Shown one piece after another: positions 1-11,546 of a DNA stretch of 64,000 nucleotides. The DNA comes from Cavia porcellus. Lineage: Eukaryota > Chordata > Mammalia > Rodentia > Caviidae. The position numbers and the translations under genes are program-made. The notes beneath the pieces were generated by a model. The model worked only from the letters and a program-made list of their open reading frames with translations, was not told the DNA's origin and made no database searches. The stretch covers positions 27,176,532 through 27,240,531 of the forward strand of contig NW_026947503.1 in NCBI RefSeq assembly GCF_034190915.1. The letters are read 5' to 3'. Positions within the stretch are counted from its first letter, which is position 1. The number at the start of each line of letters is the position of its first letter.

Positions 1-299
1 CAATTAGGGCTACTGTCCAGGAGATGAGCCTACCAGCATCCCTTTCTCTTCTGCCCCTCACTGGCTCATCCTGCCGTGGTGAGCAGCTTCCTCTCCTCTT
101 CCCTCGCCAAGGCAGGTGGCCTTTGTCAGTTCTGCTTTCACTGTTGGGGCAAACGCTCTGTGCCTTTCACTTTTATTTTGCCCTAGCAGGTGTGGCCATT
201 CTCACATCTCAGGGTGGTCTCTGGGATGGAGGCAGGCAACCGGGATGGCAACCCGGGCTGGCAATCTGCGAATCAACTTCTCACGATGAATTTGAGATA

Positions 300-395
300 C
301 AGTAACGATCCCAGGAACTTTATTGGCTTCATTGCTGTGTCTCTGGCACCTATACCTGGCACATAGAGAGTATTTAATGTATGTCATGGCATCTT
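300..395 (+). repeat. L2 3'-end fragment
   Basis: A short stretch ending in the wording typical of L2 and MIR 3' ends ('cctggcacatag' followed by an A/T-rich 'tatttaatgtatg'). The preceding 'ttcattgctgtgtctctggcacc' order fits L2 better than MIR. It is old, diverged and non-coding. Confidence 0.45.
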
Positions 396-1514
396 TACAC
401 ACATGCTTTTTGCAAACATATTTTCCTTAAGAACCTGATGGTTGGTTGAGGGAAACATTGGCTGTTTCTGTAGCCCAGACTTGCTACCTTGGGAATATCT
501 ACATGCTGCTATTGACACTCCATTTTTATATCCCTAACAGTATTCACTAAAACTTTTCAGCTAATTTCTGCTTTTCTTTTCCTAGAGCAGCCATTTTTGA
601 GGTCAGTGAAGCCCCTCAAAGCTTGTTTCAGTTTTCTGTCCCCTGCTACTTGAAGTTTCCAATCTGAAGAACAAACCGGTGATGTCATGGGGCACCCATG
701 TATTTGAAAAGAAAAGATGCTCTATATCCTCTTCAAAGTTATTGTTCTGCATCCCAGGCCCTTTTCTCTAATCAGGACCACAATCATACTGTACACATGA
801 TCCCTCTGGCTTTCTGTCTCTCTTCTCACTTCTGTTTGATGTTTTCTACATGTTAATATCACCTATTCATCCTTCATAATCTATGGGTTAGCTCTTTGCA
901 AATTATAAATATGTTTTCTCATTTAAAAAAATCATTCCTCATCTCTGGCTCCCAGTTTTTTGTTATTAGCTCTCTTTTCCTTTATAGTCTAGCTTTTTGG
1001 GAAGCACACACACACCCATTCACAGCCTTGATATCTTACTTCTGCTGCCTGGCTCCCTCACACTTTCCTGGTGAGCAGCTCAGGACTAGGTTTATACCCT
1101 TTGGTATCTGGTGTATCGCCTTCTGGGTGGCGATAGATTCCCTGCTATGTGTCCTGGATCATCTAAAGTAATGTGCAGTTACTGAACAGAGCCTAGAATT
1201 CTGTAAAAATTATGAGCTATTGGTCTATTAAAGTGACATTTGAAGGATTAGAACACGTACAGTTTTCTTGTTTGCCCCAATAGTTGTATTTTCATGGAAA
1301 CCTCCTGCTTTTGGAAGAAGAGAAAGGCATGGCTTCCTAGCCCTTATGTCAACTCATCAAGAGTTTAAGCCATAGGATCATTTATGATGGTGGGAAGATA
1401 ATAGAAGCTTCTCTCTGCCCCACTGATTATTCAAAAGCCACACACTAGAACACAAAGAACATCACCTATGTGAGACAACCAAAGCCCAGCACTGGGGATC
1501 TAGGCAGAGGGAGG
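396..1514. other. Unique AT-rich sequence, no gene seen
   Basis: I see no recognisable repeat, RNA gene or convincing exon here. A 91-codon open frame at 896-1171 has no family resemblance and no splice context that would support it. Confidence 0.5.
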
Positions 1515-1690
1515 AGGCATAATGTGGTGGTCAAGACCACATTTTTAAAAATTCCTATATTTAAATTCCAACTCTAGCTCTTAGGCACCAGTTGTTTCAT
1601 GTCCTAGTTTCCTCATCTGTAAAATGATTTTTATATGGATTAAGTGATTAATATTTGCTAAGCTTTTGGAACAGAGCCTTGCAGATAATA
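1515..1690 (+). repeat. MIR SINE fragment
   Basis: The core wording of MIR is present in order: a 'gtggtcaagaccaca' start region, then 'tcctagtttcctcatctgtaaaatg', then 'gattaagtgattaat' and 'ggaacagagcctt'. The order places it on the plus strand. It is ancient and diverged. Confidence 0.75.
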
Positions 1691-3170
1691 ACCATGTATG
1701 TAAATGCTGTTTCCTAGTATTAAGCAGTCATTTGCAGATAACCCACTGCATGCCAGAAACTGCACCTGGTACTGAGATTATAAAATGCTTAGGTTATAGA
1801 AATAATGTGCATGTGTCATGGAGGAGGGGCCAGATACCGAGTCTGTGCATCCAATGAGGAATTTTCTTATTGTCAACTTACAGATCAAGGTAAGTTTTTT
1901 AAGACAGTGATGCATCCCTTTGTTCTACATATTGGAATATGAGAGACACATACACATGTGCACAAGAAGCCATTCTCATTCTCTTAAAAAAAAGTCTAGG
2001 TAACAAAAAATTGGGAAAGGAACTAAGGAGCCTTTCATTAGCATGCTTTTAAAAGAAATGGAATATGTGTGGCTTGGCCAACTGAAACAATACCTTGTTT
2101 GCCTGAAATCATAAGCCTTTATGTCCTTTGCCTTTGTCATGGGCAATGGCTTTTAGGAATGAATTTATTATTTCTAAAAGAAAAATTCTATTTTCTTGAC
2201 TCCCCCCCCCCAAAATGTTGCTATTATCACATCAGCCAAGACTTCAGTTTAGTTTAGTTGGAAATAAGATACTGAACTTCCAGGCTGTTGGGTTTGTTTG
2301 GATATTTATTTATTTACTTGTTGATTCTTAATGACAGGAGTCTATTGAAATCTATCTCTTAACCAAGAAACAAACAAATGCCCACTCTCAGACATTTACG
2401 CTCACAACAGAATTTTTGATCTGTGCCTTGGCTCCTGAGAGACTACAGACAGTCTGTGTACACCGCAGCAGCTGGGAAGGAGTGTGTGCCTTGGAAAGTG
2501 CGCTGAAGAAAATCTAAGCAAAGCTAACTGGCCATTGACAGTAATTAAGGAGCATGCCTGGAGCTGTGGGCTCCTCCAAAGGAAACACTATCTTCTTTTC
2601 ATTCTGTTGACAGAGGGATACAAATAAGGCCCCAGAAAGATCGAAAAGAGAAATGTGGGCAGTGTAATCTTGTCTTCCTGGTAAATTTACCAAAATCAGA
2701 TAGCACCAAGAAGGAAATGGTTCAATCCACTAGGAGACATTGTCAAATGAATGCTGAATGTTTTTCTTTTTTCCTTAATAAAAAACAAGTTGCTGAGCTC
2801 TAATTCTTTAATTCCTAATTATCTCTCTATATATGCTGTTGCATCAAGTTTCTTCTCTCTCACTACTCTACCCACCTTGGGGAAGAATTGTTTCCACTTT
2901 GGGGCAGAAAATGGTTCCTTAGATTTCAGCTCTCAACTCCACAATCCATTTTGCAGGAACATGGAGTAAATGGGAGTGAGATGTGGCATCTTTACTTATG
3001 TATTATGGGTTAGAACTTCATCTTTGACTGTTTTATGCCCCTATTATTGTAAAATAGTCCCACAGAAAGTGTCAATAACAAAATCACTATCTTTAAGAAT
3101 CGTTTTGCATTTTTCAAGAAACTTCTTGAATATAGTCCTTTCACTCCAGGATTTGACTCTTATTCAGTAC
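1691..3170. other. Unique sequence, no gene seen
   Basis: Mostly unassigned DNA. It contains a run of about ten C at roughly 2203-2213. The block around 2400-2620 is GC-balanced and complex, and could be unique conserved DNA, but no exon signal was found. The open frame at 2970-3368 runs into the LTR at 3171 and is not a gene. Confidence 0.45.
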
Positions 3171-3561
3171 TGTGGTTTTGATTTCAGTTCCTGGCCTGTG
3201 GTGCTATTGGGAGATGGTGAGCAGTTAGGAGATGGACCCTCGCAGATGACAGGTTTTTGGAGGCATGTCCTCGAAGGGATATTGGAACCGTGGCCTATTC
3301 TTGTCTCTCTCTCCTTTACTGGTCATCGTGCCATGATTAATGTCTTTTGCCAAATGCTCCCACAATGATATACTACCAGTGGCAGTGGGGCCCAGTGACC
3401 TGGTGTGAAATGTCTGAACCCATAAGCCAAAAATAATTCTTTCTTGCCAGACAAGTGCAAAGTCCTGAGTTCAATTTTACGTATATGAAAAAATTATTTC
3501 CTCCTTCTAAATTGTTAATCTTAGGCCTTTTTTACATGGTGACAAAAATCTAACTAACACA
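3171..3561 (+). mobile_element. MaLR-type solo LTR
   Basis: This matches the plan of mammalian apparent LTR retrotransposon (MaLR, ERV3-related) LTRs. It begins 'tgtggttttgattt', carries the 'cctgtggtgctattgggag' block, then a CT-rich promoter-proximal part, the 'ctgaacccataagcc' motif, a degraded poly(A)-signal region, and ends 'aactaacaca'. An ID SINE splits its 3' part at about 3443-3492. No internal region or second LTR is present, so it is a solo LTR. I could not find a convincing target duplication. Confidence 0.7.
3443..3492 (+). repeat. Truncated ID SINE nested in the LTR
   Basis: Contains the anticodon-arm and B-box part of an ID element ('gacaagtgcaaagtcctgag' then 'ttcaatttt') followed by an A-rich end. 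The A-box half is missing. The LTR motif on its left continues on its right, so the SINE is younger than the LTR. Confidence 0.6.
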
Positions 3562-4167
3562 TTCCTATGCCATACAAATGGATGAAAGAACTATTTCAGG
3601 TAGATAATTCTTTGGGGGATCTTTTCCTGAGCTTTAGGACTAAAGTTCTATTTGCATACTCTTGAAAAAGTGGGCTAACTAAAGGTAAAATGTTGATTAT
3701 TGGATAAGTTGCAAAATGAATTACTTCATTACAACCTTGGGGTTTATGATTGGAAAAACACACCTGTAGAGGAAAATATACTCCATGTTAAGCAGCAAAA
3801 TCTACAACTTAATGGAGGATAGAATCATATTAAGTTATACAGAGCCTTGAAGTACAGAACATTAAAGCTTAAGTATATCAAGGTACTTATTCAAGATGCA
3901 AGGTTTTATCAGTTAGGATTAGTTGTTTGTTTTTTCTAATTACAAATAACCAAGACTGATGAGTTAATTTACATGGGACAATTTTTTAAATTATTGAAAA
4001 ATTATGGAAAGCTTACTAAATCTAAGAAAAATAAATATTGGGTATTACTATTTCTACAGAAATCTCCCTAACGATTTATAACATCAGGAAAGATATTCAT
4101 TCTGTTAGGCTCTGTAGATCTGATATGGTAAATCAGGTTTAACTGTTTTCCACACTGGGCTATTCTC

Positions 4168-4240
4168 TCAAATTACCAGGCTGGCTTGGTGGTAGAACAC
4201 TTGCCCAGTATGCATGAATTCCTGGGTTTCAGCTTCAGCA
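4168..4240 (+). repeat. ID SINE with a CA-repeat tail
   Basis: Reads as a diverged ID element: 'ggctggcttggtggtagaac' is the A-box arm, then 'acttgcccagtatgcatgaa' and 'cctgggtttcagcttcagc' is the B-box arm. The A-rich tail has become the long CA/CAGA microsatellite that follows directly. Confidence 0.75.
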
Positions 4241-4325
4241 ACACACACACATATAGACACACACAGACACACATACACAGACACACACACACACAGACAC
4301 ACACAGACACACACAGACACACACA

Positions 4326-4372
<47 letters not shown>

Positions 4373-4402
4373 ACACACAGACACAGACACAGACACACAC
4401 CA
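4240..4402 (+). repeat. Compound (CA)n/(CACAGA)n microsatellite
   Basis: About 160 bp of nearly uninterrupted CA dinucleotides with periodic CACAGA variants. It grew from the tail of the ID SINE. Four long open frames rich in His/Thr or Cys/Val cross it on both strands; they are artefacts of the repeat. Confidence 0.97.
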
Positions 4403-4459
4403 GGAAGTCTGAAAGGCTTAAATGGAGACTAGTGCCCAACACTTGGCCATGAGAAGGTG

Positions 4460-5445
4460 CAATACTTTGATTGACAGAGTTACCAAGACCTGATACACTG
4501 GGGGATGGTTCCCCAAGGAAAAGCTAGAACATTAGAATCAAGAGAGAGGAAAGGAGCACTGCAACCAGAAATGACAGATGGTCTGAAGTCTCAGTGCAGA
4601 GAATAGCTTGGTTTGAATCTCAAAGACAGAAAAAAAAATGGAAGGTAGAATTCAGTATGATCGAAAAAACAATAAGACCTTGAGCAAGTCTAACCAAATT
4701 GTGTAGAAGTTCCTTATTTAATTAAACATAACCTTGGGAGCTGGAAAAGCAGAAGGATCCTCTGGGTCCCCCACTAGTGGAATAAAAGCAGATGGTCAAG
4801 AGCATAGAGAAGAGGAGAATAACAAGGAGTAAAGTTTATGCCCTCTGGCTTGGCTTTACTTAAAATCCAAAAATAGGGAGCAGTCCTTCCATGGGTTTAT
4901 GGAAGGTGCAGAGCTTTTCACTATCATTACTGCACCCACAGATGGGGTCACCCTAGCATGCTGTGATGGCATCTGGTGACACACTGATGTTGTGACAGTA
5001 TCGCTAAGAGCCTAGGTTTCATCCTTGCCTTATTGTGAGTCATTCGGCCTAGTTGATGAAACCAAGGGCTTTAAAAGCAACAAGGTTTAGAGTCAGATCT
5101 TACTTGTTTAAAATTAGGAGCTGTTTCCTTTTCTGTAAATTGGGATTTTCACATCTACCCAAAAGAGTATGTGATCCAGTTGCCCTTGAGTCCTGGGAGC
5201 CTTGGTCTCCCCTCTCCACTGGAGCCTCATTTCCTTCCACCATGCTCTTGCTCATTCAGTTCCATTCACACTTACTCTGATGTTCTTCACACAGACCAGG
5301 CACAACCGAAATCTGGAGAGCAGTGACCCAAGTAAGACTAAAGCTGGCTTAGTCTGGGAAATCCAGAGAGACTTTCTATTCCCTGGTACCTGTGTTCCCT
5401 GGGCTGAGGCTGATGAATCCTTGGGGAGTCTTCTGTAAATATGCA
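4460..5445. other. Unique sequence, no gene seen
   Basis: No recognisable repeat or gene. Short open frames at 5053-5438 overlap on both strands without any family resemblance. Confidence 0.45.
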
Positions 5446-5449
5446 TTCA

Positions 5450-5895
5450 TCTTCTCTAGCTGATGTACAAATTTTCATAAACATAATGATTTAAAACAAT
5501 ACAAATTTATTACCTTATGGTTTTACAGATTGGAAGCCTTCCTGTGCATATCATATGTTGCCAAGGTTGTGGGTCTTCTCTGGAAACTCTAAAGAACAAC
5601 CTCAATTAGTATTGTTTTCAGGGTCTAAAGGTCACAGCACCCTGTATGGTCATCCCCTCCATCTTCAAATCCAGCCACGTCCAAACACATGCTTCTTACA
5701 CTGAATTTCTTATCTTGTGCTTCTAGCTAGAACTCTTTAAGACCCTTAATGATTACACTGAGCGCACCTGGAAGATAACCCTTTTTAAGGTCTTCTGATT
5801 CACAGCCCTATCTGTCATGTAAAATTGTGGAACCTGACATAATCATTGCTCCCTGGGAGGAAGACTTGGCCATGTCTGGGGGTCCATTATCCTAT
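5450..5895 (-). mobile_element. MLT1-type LTR
   Basis: In plus orientation it reads as the reverse of MLT1-class MaLR LTRs: 'gatttaaaacaatacaaatt' with 'tattaccttatggttttac' at one end, 'ccctccatcttcaaatccagcc' in the middle, 'gacccttaatgattacactg', and 'gggggtccattatcctattt' at the other end. These blocks come in the expected order for a minus-strand copy. It is old and diverged. Confidence 0.75.
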
Positions 5896-6059
5896 TTATC
5901 AAAATTTCTACCTTTTTTAAGATTTAGTAATCTTTGTAATTTTCTTGCAACACATTACATTATCTCAGGTTTGTTGCTGTTTACTTTTGCTTAGATCATT
6001 TTTCCTCCAAGATGTGGCTGATCACTCTGGCTCTCCCGTGTTGCAGTATCACCATTTCA

Positions 6060-6205
6060 AGGACATCTTCACACCCACCCTTGCCACCCTGTAGGACTGT
6101 CAAACTCCGGTATCCCCATAGTCTCCTTAGTTGTTCTATATTTGTTTTTCTATCCACTAGAACAATGTCTTGGACACAACAGCACTCAATAAACCCATAG
6201 TTGAT
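6060..6205 (+). repeat. L2 3'-end fragment
   Basis: Shows the L2 3' wording 'agaacaatgtcttggacacaa' then 'cagcactcaataaac'. Diverged and non-coding. Confidence 0.5.
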
Positions 6206-6224
6206 AATGAATGAGAAAAGGTTC

Positions 6225-6310
6225 ATTAGAGTTAAGTAAAATTAATTGAAGTGACTGATGGTCAACATGTGAGACCTTGCCTGGCACATAATAAGTGCTC
6301 ATGGCCCAGT
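6225..6310 (+). repeat. MIR 3' fragment
   Basis: Carries 'ccttgcctggcacataataa' then 'gtgctca', the standard MIR 3' block, on the plus strand. Confidence 0.6.
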
Positions 6311-7434
6311 TGCTCTTTCTAATTCTCAGTCTCTGGTGTTTAGAATTTCTCACCCCAAATCCTTCAGTCCAGATTTGAGGACACCACAAATGTTGCTAAC
6401 AAGCCAAGAAACTTGAATTCAACCAAATACATTTAATTCTTTCAAAGCCACAAAATACATTTCAAACAAGGCAAAATTACCGTATTTTCTTTGTCTCTCT
6501 GAAATTATTTGGAATGAATGGACAGCTCATAGATTTATGCACCACCAGTTCAGTTTGCTTTCGCTTTAGGGTAACAACTGTCTTTTGTTGAATAGAAGAG
6601 GCCTCGTCAGCCTCCTCAAGATTTCTGGCAACTGCCGCAGCTGTCACAAAGCATAGTGTGGTATTGAGGAATGTGGTCTCAAAGTTTCTAAATAAAAAAA
6701 GGTATCAGACAGGCAAGGAGAGAGCAGCCGCGAGAGCCACATGAGCAATGGGATTTTTTTCAAATCAGCCTTCTAAAGGACCACTTCTCTGAATCTGTGG
6801 AAAATGTGAAGTTTTCATTCATCCCAGAAGTCAGAGACATCCAACTTTATAGTCTAGGTGAGGATTTCCTTCAAGCAACTAAGCAGCAGTGTTCAGGGGA
6901 AAAAGAGGAAGACAATACATTTCCTTCTTCGGGTCTGCGGTGGCAGCTGCACGCCAAGGGGTTTGGCCCCAGAAGGAACTGGGGTTTGGTGGAGAACTGT
7001 CAATTAATCACCCCAGAGAGTGCCCCTGACAGCAGGGAGAAAACTCCCATTCATGTCCTCAGAACTGTGCAGCAGCCACTAAATGCAATGCTTCCACAAG
7101 TAAGAATTCATCCTCTGTTTGGCACCAGGGGTCATTTGTTTGTTCCTGCATGCTATGGAACAAGTCCTCTGTTGCAGTCACACAGCCTGTGCTAAGTTCC
7201 CGGAAGGCCCTGGCACATGTCCATCTATTTCACGCTCTTACTCTGCCTGGTCCGAATGGATTCCCCTTGTCTTTCCCATGTGAATCTCACTCATCTTCCC
7301 AGCCCCACCAAGCTCCCTTTCTATCTCTGACCACTTCTTTGATTTCTTTCCCCTCCTGACTCCATTTTGAGAATTGAATGGTCATGTACCACATGTATAA
7401 TAAAATACGAAATCCTGTTTTGAAAAACTTCCCA

Positions 7435-7585
7435 CTTTCCCACTCATCATGTGTAAATTAGGCTAAATCATTTGCTTTATCTCACTGAGCCTCTGGTTCT
7501 TTGTCTTTAAAATGGAATTCCTGTCTAAACCTGAGTAGCTGTGAGCACAGGGGAGGATAACCTATAAAAGTTCTCCAGAGTCATT
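7435..7585 (+). repeat. MIR SINE fragment
   Basis: Contains the MIR core 'tcactgagcctctggttctt' then 'tgtctttaaaatgg', followed by a diverged 3' half. Plus strand. Confidence 0.6.
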
Positions 7586-8049
7586 TTGTCTGTGGTTATT
7601 GTGTAGTTAATAGCAATTGAACCTAGAGCTCTTATCCACAGGCTGGTTCAGTGGCTCAGCTAAAGTCTCAGGCATTTGGATTTCATTTTTATGTGTGGCT
7701 CACCCAGGTCGACTGGAGAATGGGCCAGTGTAGAGGAAATTTTCCACAAACACTAACGAGTATTTCACCCAAAGTTTATTTTTTTTTTTACATTTATATT
7801 TTGTCTCCCAAGTACATTATAGCTTTTCTGAGGGCAGGAAGACGGTTACCATAGGATTTATGTTTCAACCAAGGTCTTTGACCTATTAAATTCCCCATAA
7901 TATCTTGGCTTATTGAATAACGAAAGGTATGATATTGCCTTCTTTGGAATTCTCAGTGTTTACCGATTGTAGCATTTTATTTGTATTAAGAAATGTATTA
8001 CTGTGGGCCTTTCACTCATTAGGACACAAACGGGACAAGCTATACTTAC

Positions 8050-8270
8050 AAGAAAGGAAAAACATAGGCTGGACATGTATTGAAGCCTATAGTTTCAGCT
8101 ATTTGGGGGGGCTGAGGCAGGAAAAACTTCAGTTTAAGGCCATTGTGGACAACTTATAGCATGACTCTGTCTCAAAATAAAAAATGAAATAAAATGTGCT
8201 GATGATGTAGTTCAGTGTTCTATGTGTTCAATATCCAGTTCAATGAAAAAAAAACATAAAAAGAAAAAAG
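8050..8270 (+). repeat. B1/ID dimeric SINE (B1-dID type)
   Basis: The left half is a 7SL-derived B1-like monomer: 'ggctggacatgtattgaagc', 'agctatttgggggggctgag' then 'gcagga', and 'gaccattgtggac'-like wording ending in 'tgactctgtctcaaaataaa'. The right half, from about 8197, is an ID-like unit ('gctgatgatgtagttcag' then 'ttcaatatccagttcaat') with an A-rich tail. A fused 7SL plus tRNA-derived dimer of this kind is known from several rodent families outside mouse and rat. The element is diverged. Confidence 0.7.
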
Positions 8271-8931
8271 AAAAGGATATATTTTCCACGTTTATACAAT
8301 TTGAGTTACAGCATTTATGTATTTCTCTAGTTGGAATAATTGATTCTTAAATTATTAAAGATTTCCACATTGTTAAATGATTTTATTTAAAAACCCTTTT
8401 CACATAAGGTAAGATCAGGTATGTTGACATTATTAAGAAATCCTCTGTTTATATGCTTAGTATGTGTACTAAGGGATCTGTGGAGGAACAGATTCAATGT
8501 AAATTACAGGTATGATTATACAAAGTATTTATAACATAGGCTTCCAGGATCAGAAGTGGAAATATCCCAGTTGCTACCTGTTGATCTGAGGTTCAAGAAT
8601 CCAAAATGGCTGTTTGTGTGCCAGAGGATCCTGTAGCAGTCAAAGGCCAAAGGTCTAGAAGTTCAAAGTCACAGATGCAAGTCTGTGTTAGGAGGCTCAT
8701 GAGTCTGTATTGAAAGACTGAAGGAACTGGAGACCAGCATCCAAAAGTAATGGCAAATATTGGAGCTCCTCTGATAAGTTAATGCTTCCTCCCTACCTTT
8801 ATTTTCTGTTCAAATCATAAATCTATTGGTTGGTGCCATCCATATCCAGGGCAAGTCTTAACCTGCTCAGTTTGTTGGCCTACATATCAATCATCTGGAC
8901 ATATCCAGATATTATTCATCTGCTAGGCAGT

Positions 8932-9303
8932 TGTTATGGCTTGTGTCTAGATATTCCCCAAAGGCTTCATGCAGTGGTGAAGATGGGCTTGTAGTTTGTG
9001 ATTGATTCATGGTCCAATCCTGGGATTATGGGTGTGAGTGCTACATCCACCCTAGGCAGGTAGCCTGCATAAAATATAAGAGAGAGAAAGAAGTCTGCTT
9101 TTTTGTTTCTCTCTTTTTCTCTGGTTGCTTTTGCTGTCTTTTGGCCATCATGAACTATTGTTTCTCTGCCACACCACCTTGTCTTGGAGCCAGTTGAGTA
9201 TGGACTGAAACTTCCACTAACTGTGAGCTAAATAAACCTTTTCTTCCTTAACTTTGGGTGTTGGGTATTTTGTCCCAGCAATGAGAGAAAAGTAACTGAA
9301 ACA
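8932..9303 (+). mobile_element. 5' LTR of the MaLR provirus
   Basis: Begins 'tgttatggcttgtgtctag' and ends 'gtaactgaaaca'. It carries 'gccatcatgaactattg', the block 'gtatggactgaaacttcc' and the poly(A) signal in 'gagctaaataaacc'. LTR transcripts would start upstream of that signal and read rightward. Confidence 0.9.
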
Positions 9304-10524
9304 GAATTCGGTACCAGAGAAATGGAGTTATTGCTGTTACTATACCTGACCATGTGGTTCAAGAGTCTTGAGAAATGGCTTGTGGGAAGAGCTTGGAAAG
9401 CTTCAGAAAAGTTCTCTGAAAGAGTAGTACTGGAATGTCTTAGGTCATTCTGCATAGGAGATTTTGGTCAGAGTTCAGAACACCAGAAGGCTGATAGAAG
9501 TCCTGCCAGTACAGACCAGGCTTGGGAAGATTATTATAGTTGAGAAGAAGGACTGTATTGGGTGCTGGACTCCAGATGATGTGTGTTATGGCTTGGCAGA
9601 AAGTTTGTTTGCATTTTGCTCTTGTCCAGAGACTTTGCCTAAGAATGAGATTAAGGGCAGAAGGTTCCACAATGGCGGTGGCTATACCAGGTTCCAGAAT
9701 GGAGGTGGCATAAAGAATCTGTTCCTCAGAATCAGGTTCAGAGTATTTAGTGATCTAGGCAGTTAGCTCCTACAGCCAAGAGATAAGAAAGCTTTGCTAC
9801 TGTTTCAGTTTTCAGCAGACCTTGGCATTATCCACGTGGCACTGATTTTAGGCACATGCAGAAAGCAAGAATCATGAGTTTAAGAAAACTTCCTATATTT
9901 CAGAAGGTCAAGCAGTGTTCCCCTAAGAGGACAATGTGTGAAGCTGTGAGTGTAAAGACAAAGGAGCAGTGGAGAATCCAGAAGTTTGGAAAGGCCAGGA
10001 GCATGGATCATCTAAGAAAGCTGCAAGGATTGAGCAGAATGGGCTTAAGAGAGAATCCTTGGCAACTACAACCCCAGAAGTGCCATAGCGTCAGAGCCAC
10101 AAAAACTTTTTGGGCCTCACAACTTGCCACAGATTGCTTTGGATGCTCCACATGAAAGTATGACACTTATTATTTGCCCTGCTGGATTTTGGACTTGCTT
10201 TAGTCTCATTTGTGTTTTGGTGTTTTGTTTTGTTTTGTTTTGTTTTGTTTTTACCAGGGATTGAACTCAAGACCTTGTGCTTGCCAAGATCTGTTGGTAA
10301 CTTTTGGAATGGAAATATCTATCTTGTGCCATTGAATGTTGAAAGTATTTAACTTTCTTTTCATTTGTAAGGGGCTCACTGCTAAGAGTTTGCCTTATAT
10401 TTCAGAGGAGTCTTGGGACTTGTATTTTTCAACAAAGCTGAAACTGTTAGGACTTTGGCAACTCATAGAGATGGACTAAAGTGCCTTTTTCATATACCTT
10501 AGTGTTGGGAGAACGGGGTGAGAA
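9304..10524 (+). mobile_element. MaLR internal region, non-coding
   Basis: About 1.2 kb (1.15 kb without the nested ID). Short open frames at 9464-9766 and 9856-10155 show no retroviral motifs. The same sequence recurs at 62,455-63,830 (for example 'atggcttgtgggaagag', 'aacttttggaatg' and 'gtgccattgaatgttgaaa' appear in both, in the same order), which defines it as one MaLR family. Confidence 0.85.
10213..10290 (-). repeat. 5'-truncated ID SINE with (TTTTG)n tail
   Basis: A tail of seven to eight TTTTG units (reverse complement CAAAA) at 10213-10251 is followed by 'accagggattgaactcaaga' and 'ccttgtgcttgcca', the reverse of the ID B-box and anticodon arm. The related internal region at 63.6 kb lacks this block, which confirms it as an insertion into the provirus. 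Confidence 0.8.
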
Positions 10525-10896
10525 TGCTATCATTTGTGTCTGGCTATTCCCCTAAAGCCTCAAGCAATCATGGAAGTGAGCTTCTAGCTTGTGATTGAAT
10601 CATGGCTCAATGCTGGGATTATGAGCATGAGTTCTACACTCACCCTGAGGTGTGTAACCTAAATAAAATATAAGGGCAAGAAAGAGATTTACTCTTTTGC
10701 TCCTCCCCTTTTTGCTCTTGTTTGTTTTTGCTGTCTTCTGGCCACCATGAACTGTTATTTCTTTGCCATGCCATCCTGCCTTGGAGCCAGCTGAGTATGG
10801 ACTGAAACTTCCACAAACTGTGAGCTAAATAAACCTTTTCTTCCCTAACTTTAAGTGTTATTTTGTTCCAATAAGGAGAGAAAAATAACCAAGACA
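10525..10896 (+). mobile_element. 3' LTR of the MaLR provirus
   Basis: Begins 'tgctatcatttgtgtctgg' and ends 'aataaccaagaca'; same motif order and length as the 5' LTR, with the poly(A) signal in 'gagctaaataaacc'. The G/A-rich 'ggagaacggggtgagaa' just before it is in the position of a polypurine tract. Confidence 0.88.
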
Positions 10897-10904
10897 GCAG
10901 TTCT

Positions 10905-11541
10905 TACTAAAGTTAAGCTGATATAGTACAATTAATGATCACAGTCTACCCCATATCAACTTAATAGCCAGAGACCTTTCTTTAAACTACAGTGTATCAC
11001 CAAATACAGTTGTAACTTCATAGTTACACCTAACATGACACAACTATCCTGTACACAGATGGAGATACACTAACTCTTTCTTCAGAACATAAGGCAAAGT
11101 TATTTTTGGTAATGCTTACTCTTCTAATGTTACACGATTTAAATAGTATAATCTACATTCAATAATAGTGTTACCTTGGCTAATGAACTCAGTTCTCTCC
11201 ATAATTCTGGAGGCAAACTGAACTGGGTGAGTACTGAAGCAAATTTCCACATAAAGATACTGAACATAACTATTGAATTTGATTTGACACTTGTCCAACT
11301 CAGTTTGCGACCAGAGTCATGAGAAGAATCATGTTTGTGGACTGAGGCACCACTGCATTTAAATCCATTATTAAGTTATTCAGTGTTGTATTACAAGAAA
11401 GAAAATTAAGATATCTATTAAAAATAAGAGCATATATGCACAATCATATTAACAAATTAGGAAAGAAATATGACAATAATTATAATTATACTATGACAAT
11501 TATAATACCTATTTGTGTAACATTTATATTACACAGTTGTA
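10905..11541. other. Unique AT-rich sequence, no gene seen
   Basis: No repeat or gene recognised. The stretch 11,400-11,535 is strongly AT-rich and simple. Confidence 0.45.
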
Positions 11542-11546
11542 GCTAG

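Larger units (their letters stand above)
8927..10901 (+). mobile_element. Complete MaLR provirus with 5-bp target duplication
   Basis: Two LTRs in the same direction (8932-9303 and 10525-10896, both 372 bp) flank an internal region of about 1.2 kb. The flanks are the 5-bp direct repeat 'gcagt' at 8927-8931 and 10897-10901, as expected for ERV3/MaLR insertions. The internal region opens with 'gaattcggtaccag', the usual MaLR start, and has no reverse-transcriptase or gag reading frame. MaLRs are non-autonomous and rely on ERVL enzymes in trans. The two LTRs differ at many positions, so the insertion is not recent. An ID SINE with a TTTTG tail is nested inside. Confidence 0.88.

Noticed and set aside
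2970..3368. 132-codon open frame
   Set aside because: Half of it lies in the MaLR LTR that starts at 3171; no recognisable domain.
4168..4452. Overlapping Cys/Val- and His/Thr-repeat open frames
   Set aside because: They are direct translations of the CA microsatellite in several frames.
6797..7195. 132-codon open frame with moderate GC content
   Set aside because: No recognisable domain, no splice context, no start context of note. Possible but unsupported.
9464..10155. Retroviral gag- or pol-like frames in the MaLR internal region
   Set aside because: No nucleocapsid, protease or polymerase motif; MaLR internal regions are normally non-coding.
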